NCBI GenBank assembly: GCA_943736015.1
Contig: OX031060.1
Span: 24,195,231 to 24,259,230 of the forward strand
Length of the DNA stretch: 64,000 bases
Direction: 5' to 3'
DNA from: Tridacna crocea
Taxonomy: Eukaryota > Mollusca > Bivalvia > Cardiida > Cardiidae
Shown here: positions 20,707 through 31,327 of the stretch, piece by piece
Layout of the letters: each line of letters opens with the position of its first letter
Position numbering within the stretch: the first letter of the stretch is position 1
Made by a program: the position numbers and the translations under genes
Notes under the pieces: model-generated
Databases searched by the model: none
The model's input: the letters and a program-made list of their open reading frames with translations, nothing else
What the model was told of the DNA's origin: nothing

Positions 20707-20773
20707 TATGTAAACGGGAAATAATTGATTGAATGTTTGGTGTTTAACGCCGTTTTCAACATTATTTCAGTTA

Positions 20774-23700
20774 TTACACATTTGCATTCAACAATGACAA
20801 TCTTTGTTTTGTAGCACAGATAATAAAACGGGAAAGGTTTAATAAGATTCTTACATTACTTGAATTAAGTAGCTGTAACAGCTTAAACATATTCGGTCGA
20901 ACGCGGAAATATTTTCTTATGTAGTTTTTACGAAAGTCACTATATGCTGGACAAATTAAGATAAAATGGTACTCATCTTCAACCTCTCCAGAATTACATA
21001 CTGTACAAACTCTATCAGACCTTTCAATTCTTTGTCTACCATACCTGCCTGATTCAATACGTAAATTGTGGGAGGAAATTCGAATTTTTGTAAGCGCGCT
21101 CCTGTTTTGTTTAGTGCTTAAAATTCTAATATAATTTTCTAATCCCCAATTTGGCTTGATATACTGATAAAGAGACTTGAGAACCCGATTGTTTTCTATA
21201 TCCGATGACCATGTCTGTTTAAAGCAATCTAAAAGTCTTGTTTCAAATATAGAAATAAACCTAGTTTCATCAATGTTATTTTGGTAAAGCCAGTAGTCAG
21301 AAAAACCAAAGGTATCTAGTAGAGTCTTGACCTTGTTTGCCCAATTATTTTTTGAACCTGATTTACATCTTTCAAGAGAGTTTTGATAAATTCTTTTTAA
21401 GATGACATTATCAGTGTGAAGTAGTTTTAACCAATACTTAAGGATGAGAACATATCTTTTTATATATAACGGAAAACGCCCTAATTCACCATATATAGCT
21501 GCATTACTGGAATTCGATCTAACCCCAAGAATTTGCTTACTGAATTTTAGTTGCACGCGTTCTAGCTCCTTAGACTTTGAAAATCCCCAAATTGGACATC
21601 CAAAATTCAGAATCGAACCTACGAAAGCATCAAATAGTTGAAGAGATATCTCAGGACATAATTCAACTTTCTTAATGTTATACAATAAAATATTCATGGC
21701 TTTAAGAGATTTACCAATAATGTATTGATTATTTAAAACGAATGATCCAGTATAGTTGAAAACTGTACCCAAATAGTTTATATTGTCAACAACTTCAAGT
21801 TCTTGTCCATTGTAAAACCATTTCTCGGTCTGCAATATATGTCCTCTCTTACGAAAGACTACTATTTTAGTTTTGTCAATATTAACTTCTAAACCCCAAT
21901 ACTGACAGTACTCATGTAGCTGATTAAGGCTATTCTGAAGGTCCTCTACTGAGTTACCTACTACTACCATGTCGTCTGCAAAGAGCAATACAATAATACA
22001 AATATCGATTATACTAACTCCTGAATCCATTTGATTTTGCAGAAAGAGCTCCAAGTCCTCTAGGAAAAGTGCAAATAATACAGGCGAATTATTCAAACCC
22101 TGTTTTAATCCTACTGCTATATCAAAAAAGTCCGAAAGTGAGTTTAAGTGCTTTACGCATGATTTAACAGTTACATACATGGCTTTAAATATTCTAAGTA
22201 TTTTACCATCTAAACCCATTTTCAGCAGTTTAAACCATAAGGCGTTACGATACACTGAATCGAATGCTTTTTTAAGGTCTACAAAGGCACATGGAAAGCG
22301 CTTTTTATCATGCATAAAATGTTCAATTAAATTTTGTAAAATAAAACATGCGTCAACTGTGCTACGCCCTCTCCGGAACCCAAACTGAGCGTCAGATAGT
22401 AAATCATTGCTTTCGAACCATTTTTCCACTCTACTGGTCAGAATACTTGTAAATAGCTTTCCCAAATTACTCATAATGGTTATCCCTCTATAGTTGTTTG
22501 GCACAGATTTGTCACCTTTCTTATAGATTGGTATAATATAACCCTCTGACCATTTTTGTGGGAAACAACCTGAATCAAATACCATATTAAATAAGTCTGT
22601 TAAATGCCCCGTTAAAATATCGTCAGCTTCCAAAAAATATTCATTTATCAAATTGTCAGTCGGACAAGATGCCTTGTTGCGGTTTAATTTTCTGATTGCA
22701 GATTGCACTTCCTGGTAAGTTATCTTAGTATTTAATTCTGTAAATGTTGGATTCTCGATATTAAAGTCAGCAGACGATATATAACTTTCGACCTCCTCTA
22801 TAAGAGAGTTACCTATATTACTATAAACATCTGAAAAATGTTGCTTAAAGTCCTCGATATGAATAGGTGACGAAGAGACAAACTTGCTCTTACCGAAATG
22901 TTTCCAAAAGTCTCTAGGTCTATGTTTTTTTAACTCAGTAAGTTGCTGTGCTTTTTTCAACATAAACTCTCTTTTCTTTTTACGAATTAATGTTTTATAC
23001 TTTGTTTTAAACTCACATAACTGCAACCTATTTTCATAGGATTTACAACGATTAAACTCCCGTAAATACTGCTTGTATAAACTCTTTGCCTCATAACATT
23101 CTGTATCGAACCACTGACTTTCGGCATGGCGAGATCTCGTTTTGTTAAGTGATTTTCGCTTCATAAATAACGGGTCCGCGACTTCACAAATTTTGCTCGA
23201 AAAACTAGAGACCATACTTTCGATAGAGTGTGTATCACTCAAATTAACATTGTTTAAAATCTTATTAAAATCTGGCAATTTTCCTATCAAACGCCTTCTA
23301 AAAACATCTTTTTTATCCTGGTCCCATGAGTAAGTATAATATTCATCAGAAATATTCAATTCGATAGGTGTGTTCGGCAGGCTCTTTCCACCGAAAAGGT
23401 TAAAGCACAAACTTGCATGATCGCTATACATATTAAATGACCCAATCTGAAATGAAGTGACACGTGGAAAATCGTGTTCTCTCAGTAATAAATAATCAAT
23501 TGTGCTACACGCTTTTTTATTGAAATAAGTGAACTCGCCACGGTCAAAATCTATACCTAACCTGCCATTGGCTAAACGCAACGTGTTTGTTTTGCAAAAG
23601 TCTAACAAACGTATTCCTCTAGTATTTACTATCTTATCCTTGGAGGCCCGTGCTAAGGGTCTATCTGGAATGTAGTCTGTAAAATCAGTCTCACATGTAA

Positions 23701-24220
23701 ACCGATCACAGTCTATAAAATCTAACTTAGTTCCTACCCTACAATTCCAGTCGCCTGCCAATAATATACTTCCCAAATTTTCATAAGAAGCGATATCTTG
23801 TGATAACAAGTCAAATAAATCAACATCAACGGAGCTAGCTATCGGCGCATCTTCGGACCATAAATATAGCCCACATAAATAGATATCCTCTTGAAACCTG
23901 AAAAAATGTTTATCAAATTTCAACCATATTAAAGTGTCAAAATGATTTTTAACGACGGATATACCGTTTTTGATATTTTCCCTGATGTAAATTACTATAC
24001 CACCGCTGTTTCTTCTAGCCCTTTTGTGTCTAAATTTCCTGTAAAAGTTATAAACAAAAAACCCTTCTATCTCAATTTCTGAACTATTGTCTGTCCAAGA
24101 TTCTAAAAGAATGATTACATCGTTTTCACATAGATGAGATTTAAAGTCCGGGTCGGAAAGTTTCTGTTCAGTTAAACCATTGCAGTTCCAAACTATAACA
24201 CTTAGCCCATTCTCCGGCAA
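20774..24220 (-). CDS. LINE ORF2 protein: APE endonuclease plus reverse transcriptase
   Basis: 1148 codons open. The endonuclease is about residues 7-277: VIVWNCNG, ILLESWT (Glu), NSGGIVIYIR, LAGDWNCR (Asp/Asn), STIDYLLL and YSDHASLCF (Asp-His). The reverse transcriptase is about 500-800: NNYRGITIM, FGFRRGRSTVD, AFVDLKKAFDSV, VGLKQGLNNSPVLF and the catalytic LLFADDMVVV at about 745-754. A C-terminal CTVC with HFILIC gives a CCHC-like motif near residue 1080. This protein nicks the target and carries out target-primed reverse transcription. The frame begins TTG CCG GAG, directly after ORF1's TAG and one GAC codon; the first ATG is at residue 264, inside the endonuclease, so a normal AUG start would lose the N-terminal catalytic residues. 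Readthrough of the TAG, or reinitiation at a near-cognate codon, is inferred. No internal stops. Confidence 0.9.
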   Translation of the reverse strand: MPENGLSVIVWNCNGLTEQKLSDPDFKSHLCENDVIILLESWTDNSSEIEIEGFFVYNFYRKFRHKRARRNSGGIVIYIRENIKNGISVVKNHFDTLIWLKFDKHFFRFQEDIYLCGLYLWSEDAPIASSVDVDLFDLLSQDIASYENLGSILLAGDWNCRVGTKLDFIDCDRFTCETDFTDYIPDRPLARASKDKIVNTRGIRLLDFCKTNTLRLANGRLGIDFDRGEFTYFNKKACSTIDYLLLREHDFPRVTSFQIGSFNMYSDHASLCFNLFGGKSLPNTPIELNISDEYYTYSWDQDKKDVFRRRLIGKLPDFNKILNNVNLSDTHSIESMVSSFSSKICEVADPLFMKRKSLNKTRSRHAESQWFDTECYEAKSLYKQYLREFNRCKSYENRLQLCEFKTKYKTLIRKKKREFMLKKAQQLTELKKHRPRDFWKHFGKSKFVSSSPIHIEDFKQHFSDVYSNIGNSLIEEVESYISSADFNIENPTFTELNTKITYQEVQSAIRKLNRNKASCPTDNLINEYFLEADDILTGHLTDLFNMVFDSGCFPQKWSEGYIIPIYKKGDKSVPNNYRGITIMSNLGKLFTSILTSRVEKWFESNDLLSDAQFGFRRGRSTVDACFILQNLIEHFMHDKKRFPCAFVDLKKAFDSVYRNALWFKLLKMGLDGKILRIFKAMYVTVKSCVKHLNSLSDFFDIAVGLKQGLNNSPVLFALFLEDLELFLQNQMDSGVSIIDICIIVLLFADDMVVVGNSVEDLQNSLNQLHEYCQYWGLEVNIDKTKIVVFRKRGHILQTEKWFYNGQELEVVDNINYLGTVFNYTGSFVLNNQYIIGKSLKAMNILLYNIKKVELCPEISLQLFDAFVGSILNFGCPIWGFSKSKELERVQLKFSKQILGVRSNSSNAAIYGELGRFPLYIKRYVLILKYWLKLLHTDNVILKRIYQNSLERCKSGSKNNWANKVKTLLDTFGFSDYWLYQNNIDETRFISIFETRLLDCFKQTWSSDIENNRVLKSLYQYIKPNWGLENYIRILSTKQNRSALTKIRISSHNLRIESGRYGRQRIERSDRVCTVCNSGEVEDEYHFILICPAYSDFRKNYIRKYFRVRPNMFKLLQLLNSSNVRILLNLSRFIICATKQRLSLLNANV

Positions 24221-24223
24221 GTC

Positions 24224-25249
24224 CTATGCATCACGCTGTGCCTTCCCATCAATGTATAGAGTATCATAGGATATCCATGCACTATGCCCTTCATTCTGCG
24301 CAGCTTTCATTTTTGGTACGAGTCTTCTTCGTTTTTCAACGATCTCTGGAGGAAATTGTTCATGAATGTAATAACTGGTACCTTTTAGTTTGATTCGTTC
24401 CTTCTTCACGATTTCACGATCCTTAAAATGGGTAAACTTCACCACGATTTTGCGACACCTGTTACTTGCGGCATTTCCACTGTTAATTGGCCCCAATCTA
24501 TGTGCTCTCTCTATATTTAAACCGTCGACATAACTCTGCGCTAGTTTCAGCTGATCGACCAAAAAGGATCTGATTCTGCCTTCACATGTTTGTTGCGTTT
24601 CATTGGGTAATTCCTCTATACCACAAAATATCAAATTGTTCCTCATGCTCTGCGACTGGAGATAAGACATTGAATCTTTTAACTTCGCATTTTCTTGAGA
24701 CAAATATTCCAGCTTCGAGTCTACTTGAGAAGATACAAACTCCACATCAACAACTCTCTCTTCAATACTTTGAAATTTCTCACTGGCTGCTTTTTTCTCA
24801 TCATGGACATGTGCCCAAAGCTTTTTAAGTTCTCTATCAAAAGTACTGACCTTCTCCTCCAAGCTATCTAAAGTTTTCAGTTTAAACTCGATATTAACAA
24901 TCTTTCTGTCCATCTGTTTCAAATAAGCAAATATATCCGCGTTTGACGGCGATTTTTCGTTAATCACTTGCTCACTAAATTGCTCGGTAACCTTTTTCGT
25001 CGCTCCATTGGACTTAGAAGACTCCATAACTGACTCAGGTTCGAACAACGCAGAAAGAGAGTTACTAGATTCATCAAAAAGTACAGAGTTTGTCTCATGT
25101 AAAATATCACTTACGTCGCAATTTTGTGAATTACCACTAGACGGGCCTCCGCTCCTATCGTTAATGGTCGATGTACATTCGTCCTCGCTACTGCTAACCT
25201 TCTTTCTTTTTTTGGCTTTTTGTTTCTGTTTATAGCTATCTTTTGTCAT
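24224..25249 (-). CDS. LINE ORF1 protein, L1-type coiled coil plus RRM-like RNA-binding protein
   Basis: 341 residues from the first ATG (MTKDSYKQKQK); the open frame extends six codons further upstream but only to a GTG. The N-terminus is basic (KQKQKAKKRKK), followed by a serine/acid-rich stretch, a heptad-like coiled-coil segment (about residues 95-190, ending YLSQENAKLKDSMSYLQ) and a C-terminal part resembling the L1 ORF1p (Transposase_22) fold, with RNNLIFCGIEELP, IERAHRLGP and the closing SYDTLYIDGKAQRDA. In this family ORF1p trimerises, binds the element RNA and acts as a nucleic-acid chaperone in the RNP. It ends at a TAG; ORF2 continues in the same frame three nucleotides later. The frame is intact. 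Confidence 0.85.
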   Translation of the reverse strand: MTKDSYKQKQKAKKRKKVSSSEDECTSTINDRSGGPSSGNSQNCDVSDILHETNSVLFDESSNSLSALFEPESVMESSKSNGATKKVTEQFSEQVINEKSPSNADIFAYLKQMDRKIVNIEFKLKTLDSLEEKVSTFDRELKKLWAHVHDEKKAASEKFQSIEERVVDVEFVSSQVDSKLEYLSQENAKLKDSMSYLQSQSMRNNLIFCGIEELPNETQQTCEGRIRSFLVDQLKLAQSYVDGLNIERAHRLGPINSGNAASNRCRKIVVKFTHFKDREIVKKERIKLKGTSYYIHEQFPPEIVEKRRRLVPKMKAAQNEGHSAWISYDTLYIDGKAQRDA

Positions 25250-25583
25250 CCTAAATAACAATGGCACATAACTTCCATGAAAAAACCCAAAATAATTCCA
25301 AATTTATGTCAAATTTAGTCCGAATTAATGGTTTTATCGCTAAAAAACACTGAGCGACACAAAACACGTCCGTACACGTGGCAAAGGCTTCATCCTGGGA
25401 TACAGAATTATATTTTCATTACAGCTATTAATGAGCACGAACCATTGATACCTATAATAATAATTAAAAACTCACATTGCCTTTTGTTAGACTAAGATCG
25501 TTCATGAATGCGGGTTAAATGCATGAAAAAAATTACAAGTACCTGTTTACCATGTATACATACATAACATATAAGTACCTCGG

Positions 25584-25683
25584 ATTATCAGATCACGCAG
25601 TACTAATATTTTTTTAATCACTCGAAATTTATATATAAATTTCGAGTGATTAATAGATTATCGGTACTGCGTGATCTAATAAT
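25584..25683. repeat. ~100-bp two-stage palindrome
   Basis: Outer arms AGATCACGCAGTAC/GTACTGCGTGATCT (25590-25677) and inner arms AATCACTCGAAATTTATA with its complement, separated by unpaired 11-12-nt bulges. Single copy here; family unknown. Confidence 0.9.
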
Positions 25684-26014
25684 GAGATAGCCGCTTGCTT
25701 CAACTAGCAGACGGGTTTTCGAGGTTTTTATGTTTTAATGAAATCGTGTGAAAGGCCTCGAAACTGTCAAACATGCCTAATTCCATCGACAAAGTGAGTC
25801 ATTTAGGATCTTATCTTCGTGTCACCATTTTGTCGGGTAACAAATGTACTCAACACCTGTCGATAGAAAAAACAACAATACAAAAAGGGTATACAACATT
25901 TCATTGCCTTTGGGGAGCAATATTATACATTGAAATTCGATTAGTTAACCAACAAACTTATTTCCTGTCATTCGAAATATCTGGTTTCTAATATCAAACG
26001 GCTAATATTGTTTG

Positions 26015-26233
26015 TGAAACCTTTACCAGAAGAAAAAATTTTTGACACATACAACTGAAAACATTTGCAGACAGCAAATCAGCGTGTCTCAAATGATGAA
26101 ATACTTGCAAGTCTTTGAAAGAATATAGAAGATTGTGCAAAACGGTGAAATGACTGGTTACAAGCATTTCTCCTTTTCCATAGATTGTTTTTTAAAATCC
26201 TCCTTATTTAGGTGCTGTTTAGGAAAGAGTTAA
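26015..26233 (-). mobile_element. HpA MITE, diverged
   Basis: CCTTTACCAGAAG, ACATTTGCAGACAGC, hairpin with GACTGGTTACAAGC, end GGAAAGAG then TTAA (26230-26233). Confidence 0.75.
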
Positions 26234-26455
26234 CCTTTATCAAACTGTCTTGGTTTTAACGACCCTGAAAGATAGAAAGCTTTTGAAAACATCCTGGGAT
26301 AAACAGAAAAACGCTCTTGCCCAGCATTTTCTCCTGTTTTGCTGTATTTTTTTCCCTTCAATTCCACCATGTGACCCCAGTATTATAATGTCATCTGCAA
26401 AATTAATGTTTCCAGGAGGTTGAGCCTAAAATGGTATTGTCTGGTAAAGAGTTAA
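26230..26455 (+). mobile_element. HpA MITE sharing a TTAA with its neighbour
   Basis: Starts with the same TTAA that ends the previous copy; CCTTTATCAAAC, ACGACCCTGAAAG, worn hairpin, GGTAAAGAG then TTAA. Confidence 0.75.
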
Positions 26456-26602
26456 AACACACCTGCAGTTTTTTAATCATTATACCAGAGGTACGATTAC
26501 AGTGGTGTGGAATTTTAGCCAGTAAGGGAGAAATTTTACAAAATGAACATAGCTAGGCAAATTATCCAATAGTCTTCTGTTGCATGGGTGCATGGTTTGT
26601 AC

Positions 26603-27008
26603 GGTGTATTCACCAACCATTCTTTGGAACACTCTTTGTCTTATTCTCTGAGTTTTTTTTTTATTTGAAAGTAATACAATATCTGATTGACTAAATCAAA
26701 TGGTGTGGCCAATTAGAAGTTGTGTTATTGTACTGTTACGGGAGATCACTCCTTCCTGCATGGCCTCGTCCCGATTTAAATACAATACCTGACCACTACG
26801 TTGGAGAGATATATCTTTAGCTCAGGGGTTATGGTATTGGTCTTTTAACCCTCGAAAAACGAGGATATTTGCCCTTCATGGGCTCGAATCCCGCTAGAGG
26901 CGGTTTGTATTTCAGCTATGTATTTGTTGCGAACTATCGTGTTCTTAAGATTATAAAAATACAAAATAACACAAAAATGTCCTTGAGAATCGTTGGTGAA
27001 TACGGACA
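26603..27008. mobile_element. PalE element carrying a tRNA-like insertion
   Basis: GTATTCACCAACCATTC at the left, TTGGTGAATACGG at the right, with the core TGATTGACTAAATC. About 235 bp of unrelated sequence splits the right arm. Confidence 0.75.
26803..26900 (+). mobile_element. tRNA-derived SINE head or tRNA pseudogene in PalE
   Basis: A box TTAGCTCAGGGG, anticodon-like CTTTTAA, B box GGGCTCGAATCCC. Spacing between boxes is long and the acceptor stem does not close, so it is not a working tRNA. Confidence 0.6.
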
Positions 27009-27050
27009 CAGGTGATGGAGTCATTGCTGTGGTTTTGAAGAGTTTCTTAT

Positions 27051-27280
27051 TTAACTTATTACCAAACGACGATATTTTAGGTTTGTCTAAATCGAAAGCA
27101 TTGGCAGACGACAAAATAAAAGTGACTGAAAATTTGAAATTTATTTGGTGAAGAGTAGAAAACTTTGTGGGAAAAGAAGAAAATGCTGGTTACCAGCATT
27201 TTCTCCTTTTCCCACAATGTTTTCTAAAGGCTTCTTTCTTCAGGGTTGTCAAAAGGAGGGACTGTGTGGTAATGGGTTAA
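27051..27280 (-). mobile_element. HpA MITE, complete
   Basis: TTAA ends, CTTATTACCAAACG and TGTGGTAATGGG, hairpin nearly perfect. Confidence 0.93.
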
Positions 27281-27507
27281 ACAATGAGTAATGGCGGTCA
27301 CAGATTTTGTTGTGTTTGTGGCTCATATGCATTTCAGAAAATGGCGATATTTCTTACGAAAGCTGGAGGCACAGAGAGAAAAAAATGCATTCCGACATAA
27401 TTAAATTTTCGATTAGTTTAAACATGTTTAATTCACCGGTTTATTGTGCAATAGGAAAAAGGCAATCACGGGCGATAATTTTTTGAAAAGAAAAAAATGA
27501 ACAAATT

Positions 27508-27733
27508 TATTATCTCTTTCCTTGACGAATTTATTTTAGGTACGCCAAAATTTGAAAGTATTTGCAGACGACAAATAGGATGAAATTCACATCACAGTTT
27601 TTTTTTCAAGCTAAAGAAATGTTATTGGAAGTGAGATATTGCTGGTTGCCAGCATTTACTCCTTTTCCAATAATGTTTTCAAAAGTTGTTTTTTCTCGGG
27701 GTTGTTAAAAATCGGAATCGTTTGGTAAAGGAT
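27508..27733 (-). mobile_element. HpA MITE, diverged
   Basis: TTTGAAAGTATTTGCAGACG, hairpin GATATTGCTGGTTGCCAGCA, end TTTGGTAAAGG. Confidence 0.75.
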
Positions 27734-27739
27734 CTAAAA

Positions 27740-29440
27740 AACTAAGCTTATAGAGGACTCTTTCAACTTCCATGCAACTGTTATTGCATGTATAGCCTAT
27801 CTAACAACAAATAAACTTTTATTTGGTACAGTTGAAGGTTTTATATCATCCGATTACAAAGCTCTATAGTGGGACCGTCACGTGGTACTCCTAGCTACAA
27901 CAGTGGCCTTTACCAGATAGAGTACTATGCAACACCATAGATTCTAGTACATTAATAATATCTTGAAGAACTTGTAGAGCAAAAGTAATATCCTGTCGCT
28001 CGAAAAACAACTCGGAAATGTCTAATACGAACATAGGGGTCACAACACAAAGTTAAACAGATTGTTTTTAAGCGTTTTGGCCATTATTTGATTCCCTTAC
28101 AACGTAAGAATGACACCTCCTTCCAAGGGCATGTAACTGAACTGTACACAAGAGGATGGGGATCCATCATGTTCTACATGAATGGTGTGTTTTAACCAGG
28201 CAAATATTGCTTGTTGGCAACGTCTGGCTTAACAAACTCATAGATGCTCTAAACAGAAGATGTCTGGCGTTACTGTAGGATAAGGAAGAACTTCTCAAAG
28301 CTTTTCTGAGGGCTGATTGGGCACCATTTGATTTTCTCAAAGCTTTTCTGATTGGATAATTTGAAGAGAGGGCTGAGATTCGATTGGCTGATTAGAAGGG
28401 GAGTATGTCTGTATATCCATGGTCATTTTTCGGGTCATTTCTTTTTCAAAGACGGTTAGACCCCTGCACAGAGTATTTTTGGGGTTGTGATGGTCAAAGG
28501 TTGAAATTTAAAGTGACGGTTGTCATTTTGAAAAGTAGTTCGGCTCTGTACTTAGAATTTTCAAATTCGATACATGTCTACCTATTTGTAGAATGCCATC
28601 TAGCGGGAGATAATGATTTCGCTGTATACACGTTTGAATGGTTATAGCATGAAATGGAAATCTAATTCAATTTCCTTTAAAGTGAATGTCGAAAGTAATG
28701 GATGACGGAAACATGCTCCTGCCATCTGTTTCATTACCTACTCGGAAGTAGGAAAACTAGGCAGTGAGAAGAACTAGGCGTTTTTTTACAACAGCACACG
28801 AATATTAAAGGGGTATATTAACTCTAAAATGAAACAGGCATTTAATTGGCAACCAGAAGAACCCAGAAAAGTCAATTTTGTTATGCTTTGCAGTCTGGTC
28901 TTACTTCTCAATGTCAGCCACAAATCAAGTAGAGTACTTGACACTCAATGTGTTAAACATTTCAGAAAACTAAATGGCAATCAGAGTTGCTGCGAAATTT
29001 TAATCCTTTAAGAGAGCTCGTATGTTATTGAGGAAAAGCAATTTCTTCAATATCTGTCGTTCTTAGTTGTTTATATTTTGTTACATGTTACATAATTATG
29101 TGAACTAGTTTAGCAATAAAACATTTTCAATTCTAGTGTAATTCTAAAAATCTAAATAGGAGTATCAAAAGTTTATTTTCCCCTAAATGGCATAATCTCA
29201 TTCTTTGGTTGTTTGTGTGATATCTTTGTCAATGTTATAAAGTGTAATGGGAGCGAATCAAAATTACTAAACATGGGCTTGAAAGCTCGAAAATATTTGA
29301 AAACTTGCGGATTAGTCTCACAATTTATATCTATTCGTTTGCAACTAAATAATCATGACGAATTAGTTTTTAAATGTCACGTGATTTAAGTTTGATATCG
29401 CAAACGGCTGACCTCAGCTATTTGAGGGAAGATTTCGAAA
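27740..29440. other. Non-coding stretch, nothing recognised
   Basis: An 80-codon frame at 28405-28647 and smaller ones show no family features. A short repeat AAAGCTTTTCTGA recurs at 28298 and 28342. Confidence 0.4.
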
Positions 29441-29445
29441 GATAC

Positions 29446-29674
29446 TTAACCCTTTCCCAAACAATCCCTGGCTTTTACGGGTCTAGAATAGTAGCCTTTT
29501 GAAAACATTGTGGGAAAAGGAGAAAATGCTGGTAACCAGCATTTTCTCCTTTTCCCACAATGTTTTCTACCCTATCATAGACAGAAATCATCTTTTCAGC
29601 AAGAGTTGAATTGCCGTCTGCAAATGCTTTCAATTTGGTCTAGTCCAAAAGTTTGTTTTTTGGGAAAGGGTTAA
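29446..29674 (+). mobile_element. HpA MITE, complete
   Basis: TTAA ends, perfect hairpin around GGTAACC, GCAAATGCTTTCAATTTGG flank. Confidence 0.95.
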
Positions 29675-29799
29675 ACAAAAATTAAAAGAAAGCATCAGCC
29701 CGAACTTTAGTCACTTATCCTGGTATAAAAAAATCAAATGAACCTTTTAAGGACGACATTAAAAACCACGTTTGTTTCTATTTCAAGGGTTTTGTTTCT

Positions 29800-29908
29800 T
29801 AGATGGAAAGTTAACTCCTTTTCGGATAGTGTAGATTCAAGATCAGACTACACCTTTTGTGCAGTCTGCAAATGGTCAGAGCGTCGACCTTAGCAGCCTA
29901 GGGGTTAA
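29800..29908 (-). mobile_element. HpB MITE, right part
   Basis: GTGTAGATTCAAGATCAGAC, then CGACCTTAGCAGCCTAGGGG and TTAA. Confidence 0.75.
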
Positions 29909-30185
29909 TCGGGCGCTTTGTCCATTTAAATTCTCTGCATTTGAAATATTCATTCTTTATCAGAACTTGATGACATGATGAATAATTGAAACGTAGTGTT
30001 ACTTGTCATGCTGCAAGCAATTCTCCATGTGTACATGATGATACCAAATTTATACAGAAAGCTCTTCCGAGTCTGTTTCCATAAAAATTTAGCGGAAACA
30101 CCAATCCTTTGCATGTCATAGACTCAGCCGCTTACTCTCTTTTATCCACAACCTCTTTCTTTGCATCCGTCCGCCCTCCAGCCCG

Positions 30186-30220
30186 CCCTCTCTCTGCCTC
30201 TCTGCCTCTCTCTGCCTCCT
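30186..30220. repeat. CTCTGC-type simple repeat
   Basis: CTCTCTGCCTCTCTGCC and extension. Confidence 0.8.
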
Positions 30221-30589
30221 GTAAAATATAGGTACAAAAGGAGGCAGCACTTAGTCTCATAGGTTTTCCATAGGGAAATTCTGTCACTCGAGTGGATTTA
30301 ACCCAAGACTGTACCACGGGATCACATAATAAAGATTCCACACCCTCTATGATTTTCACCACAATTTTCTATAGAATAAAAATATTTATTATTTAATGGT
30401 GCAATTAGACTTCCTACTTCAAAACTTAACCTTCGGAAAATATCCCGAAAAACCGCTAACAACTCCTTCGGGAGGTGCGATAAGCATTTTGTGCTTTTCT
30501 TTATGTTAGCTAGGATAAACCTTTTGCCCTTTATATTGCCTCATTAACCATTTTATTGCCCAGGAACCGGCTTAAGTTACGTTTTGCAG

Positions 30590-30660
30590 ACAATGTAGAT
30601 CAAGACCAGATTGTACGAAATGTGCAGTCTGGTGTTAGATATACTCTGTCCGCAACTTTT
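30590..30660. mobile_element. HpB hairpin
   Basis: GCAGACAATGTAGATC, ACGAAATGTGCAGTCTGG, ATACTCTGTCCGC. Confidence 0.7.
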
Positions 30661-31139
30661 CCACATATTCTTGTGAAAAATAACATTCAAACATAGTCAT
30701 AGTTCGACTCCTTCTACTTATCGAAAATGCCCATATTTTCATTCCTGTGGCGTTCCAGAGATAAAGGCGTCGTCTTAGTTGTTTTGGTAATGAGTTACCC
30801 TTGTTGGTAAACACTTGTAAATACTACGAAATATACTTTTCTCCACTAACTGAACTGGAGAGGTTCTTGTTGTCAATAGATGCAAACTTGGCATTCAAAT
30901 AAGGTGTTGGTCCTAACTGCAATTGGCAACTCCTTCTAATTTAATTAATTAATTATGCATAAAACCTAGTTGTTAGAGTGAGGTATCGAACTGTCAGCTG
31001 ATATGGCTGATTTGGCTTTGTATGAGACCCCCAAGCAACAAAACTGACACCTTGGAGCACCTTGGAGGCGTGGATTCCACCCCGACTGGTGACGTCATTC
31101 GAATGAGACGGGGGTCACAAGTTCGTATATTTAGCTTTG

Positions 31140-31205
31140 CAATACTTTCAAATGGTTGCTTCCTCAGAGTTGATAAAAACTCCTGACTATTTGGCAAAGG
31201 GTAAA
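31140..31205 (-). mobile_element. HpA end fragment
   Basis: TTCAAATGGTTGCTTCCTC to TTTGGCAAAGGG. Confidence 0.55.
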
Positions 31206-31327
31206 GGAAGGGATTTAATGATTATACTCTGGTAACCAAATTCGTCTCCTATTGTGACGATGTTTTCATGAGAAGGTCCTCTTCCTTAGGGTCGTAAAAC
31301 ACAGAATCTTTTAGGATAAAATTTACC

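Larger units (their letters stand above)
20728..25300 (-). mobile_element. LINE-1 of window: two-ORF APE-type non-LTR retrotransposon
   Basis: Nearly complete LINE on the minus strand: a 5' UTR of uncertain length (above 25249), ORF1, ORF2 and a short 3' UTR. The 3' UTR reads, on the minus strand, AACTGAAATAATGTTG and then GGCGTTAAACACC, followed by a weak ATTCAATCAATT tail near 20730; this type of 3' end is widespread in mollusc repeats. Both reading frames are long and open, so the copy is young. A ten-codon upstream ORF starts at about 25279 on the minus strand and its TGA overlaps the ORF1 ATG (ATGA). An HpB copy lies immediately beyond the 3' end. Clade is unsettled: ORF1 is L1-type, while ORF2 has a C-terminal CCHC-like motif and no visible RNase H. 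Confidence 0.85.

Noticed and set aside
21444-23333. Plus-strand frames of 60-70 codons opposite LINE ORF2.
   Set aside because: Antisense shadows of an intact long ORF.
28405-28647. 80-codon frame with aromatic-rich sequence.
   Set aside because: No domain, no splice context and no neighbouring exon that fits.
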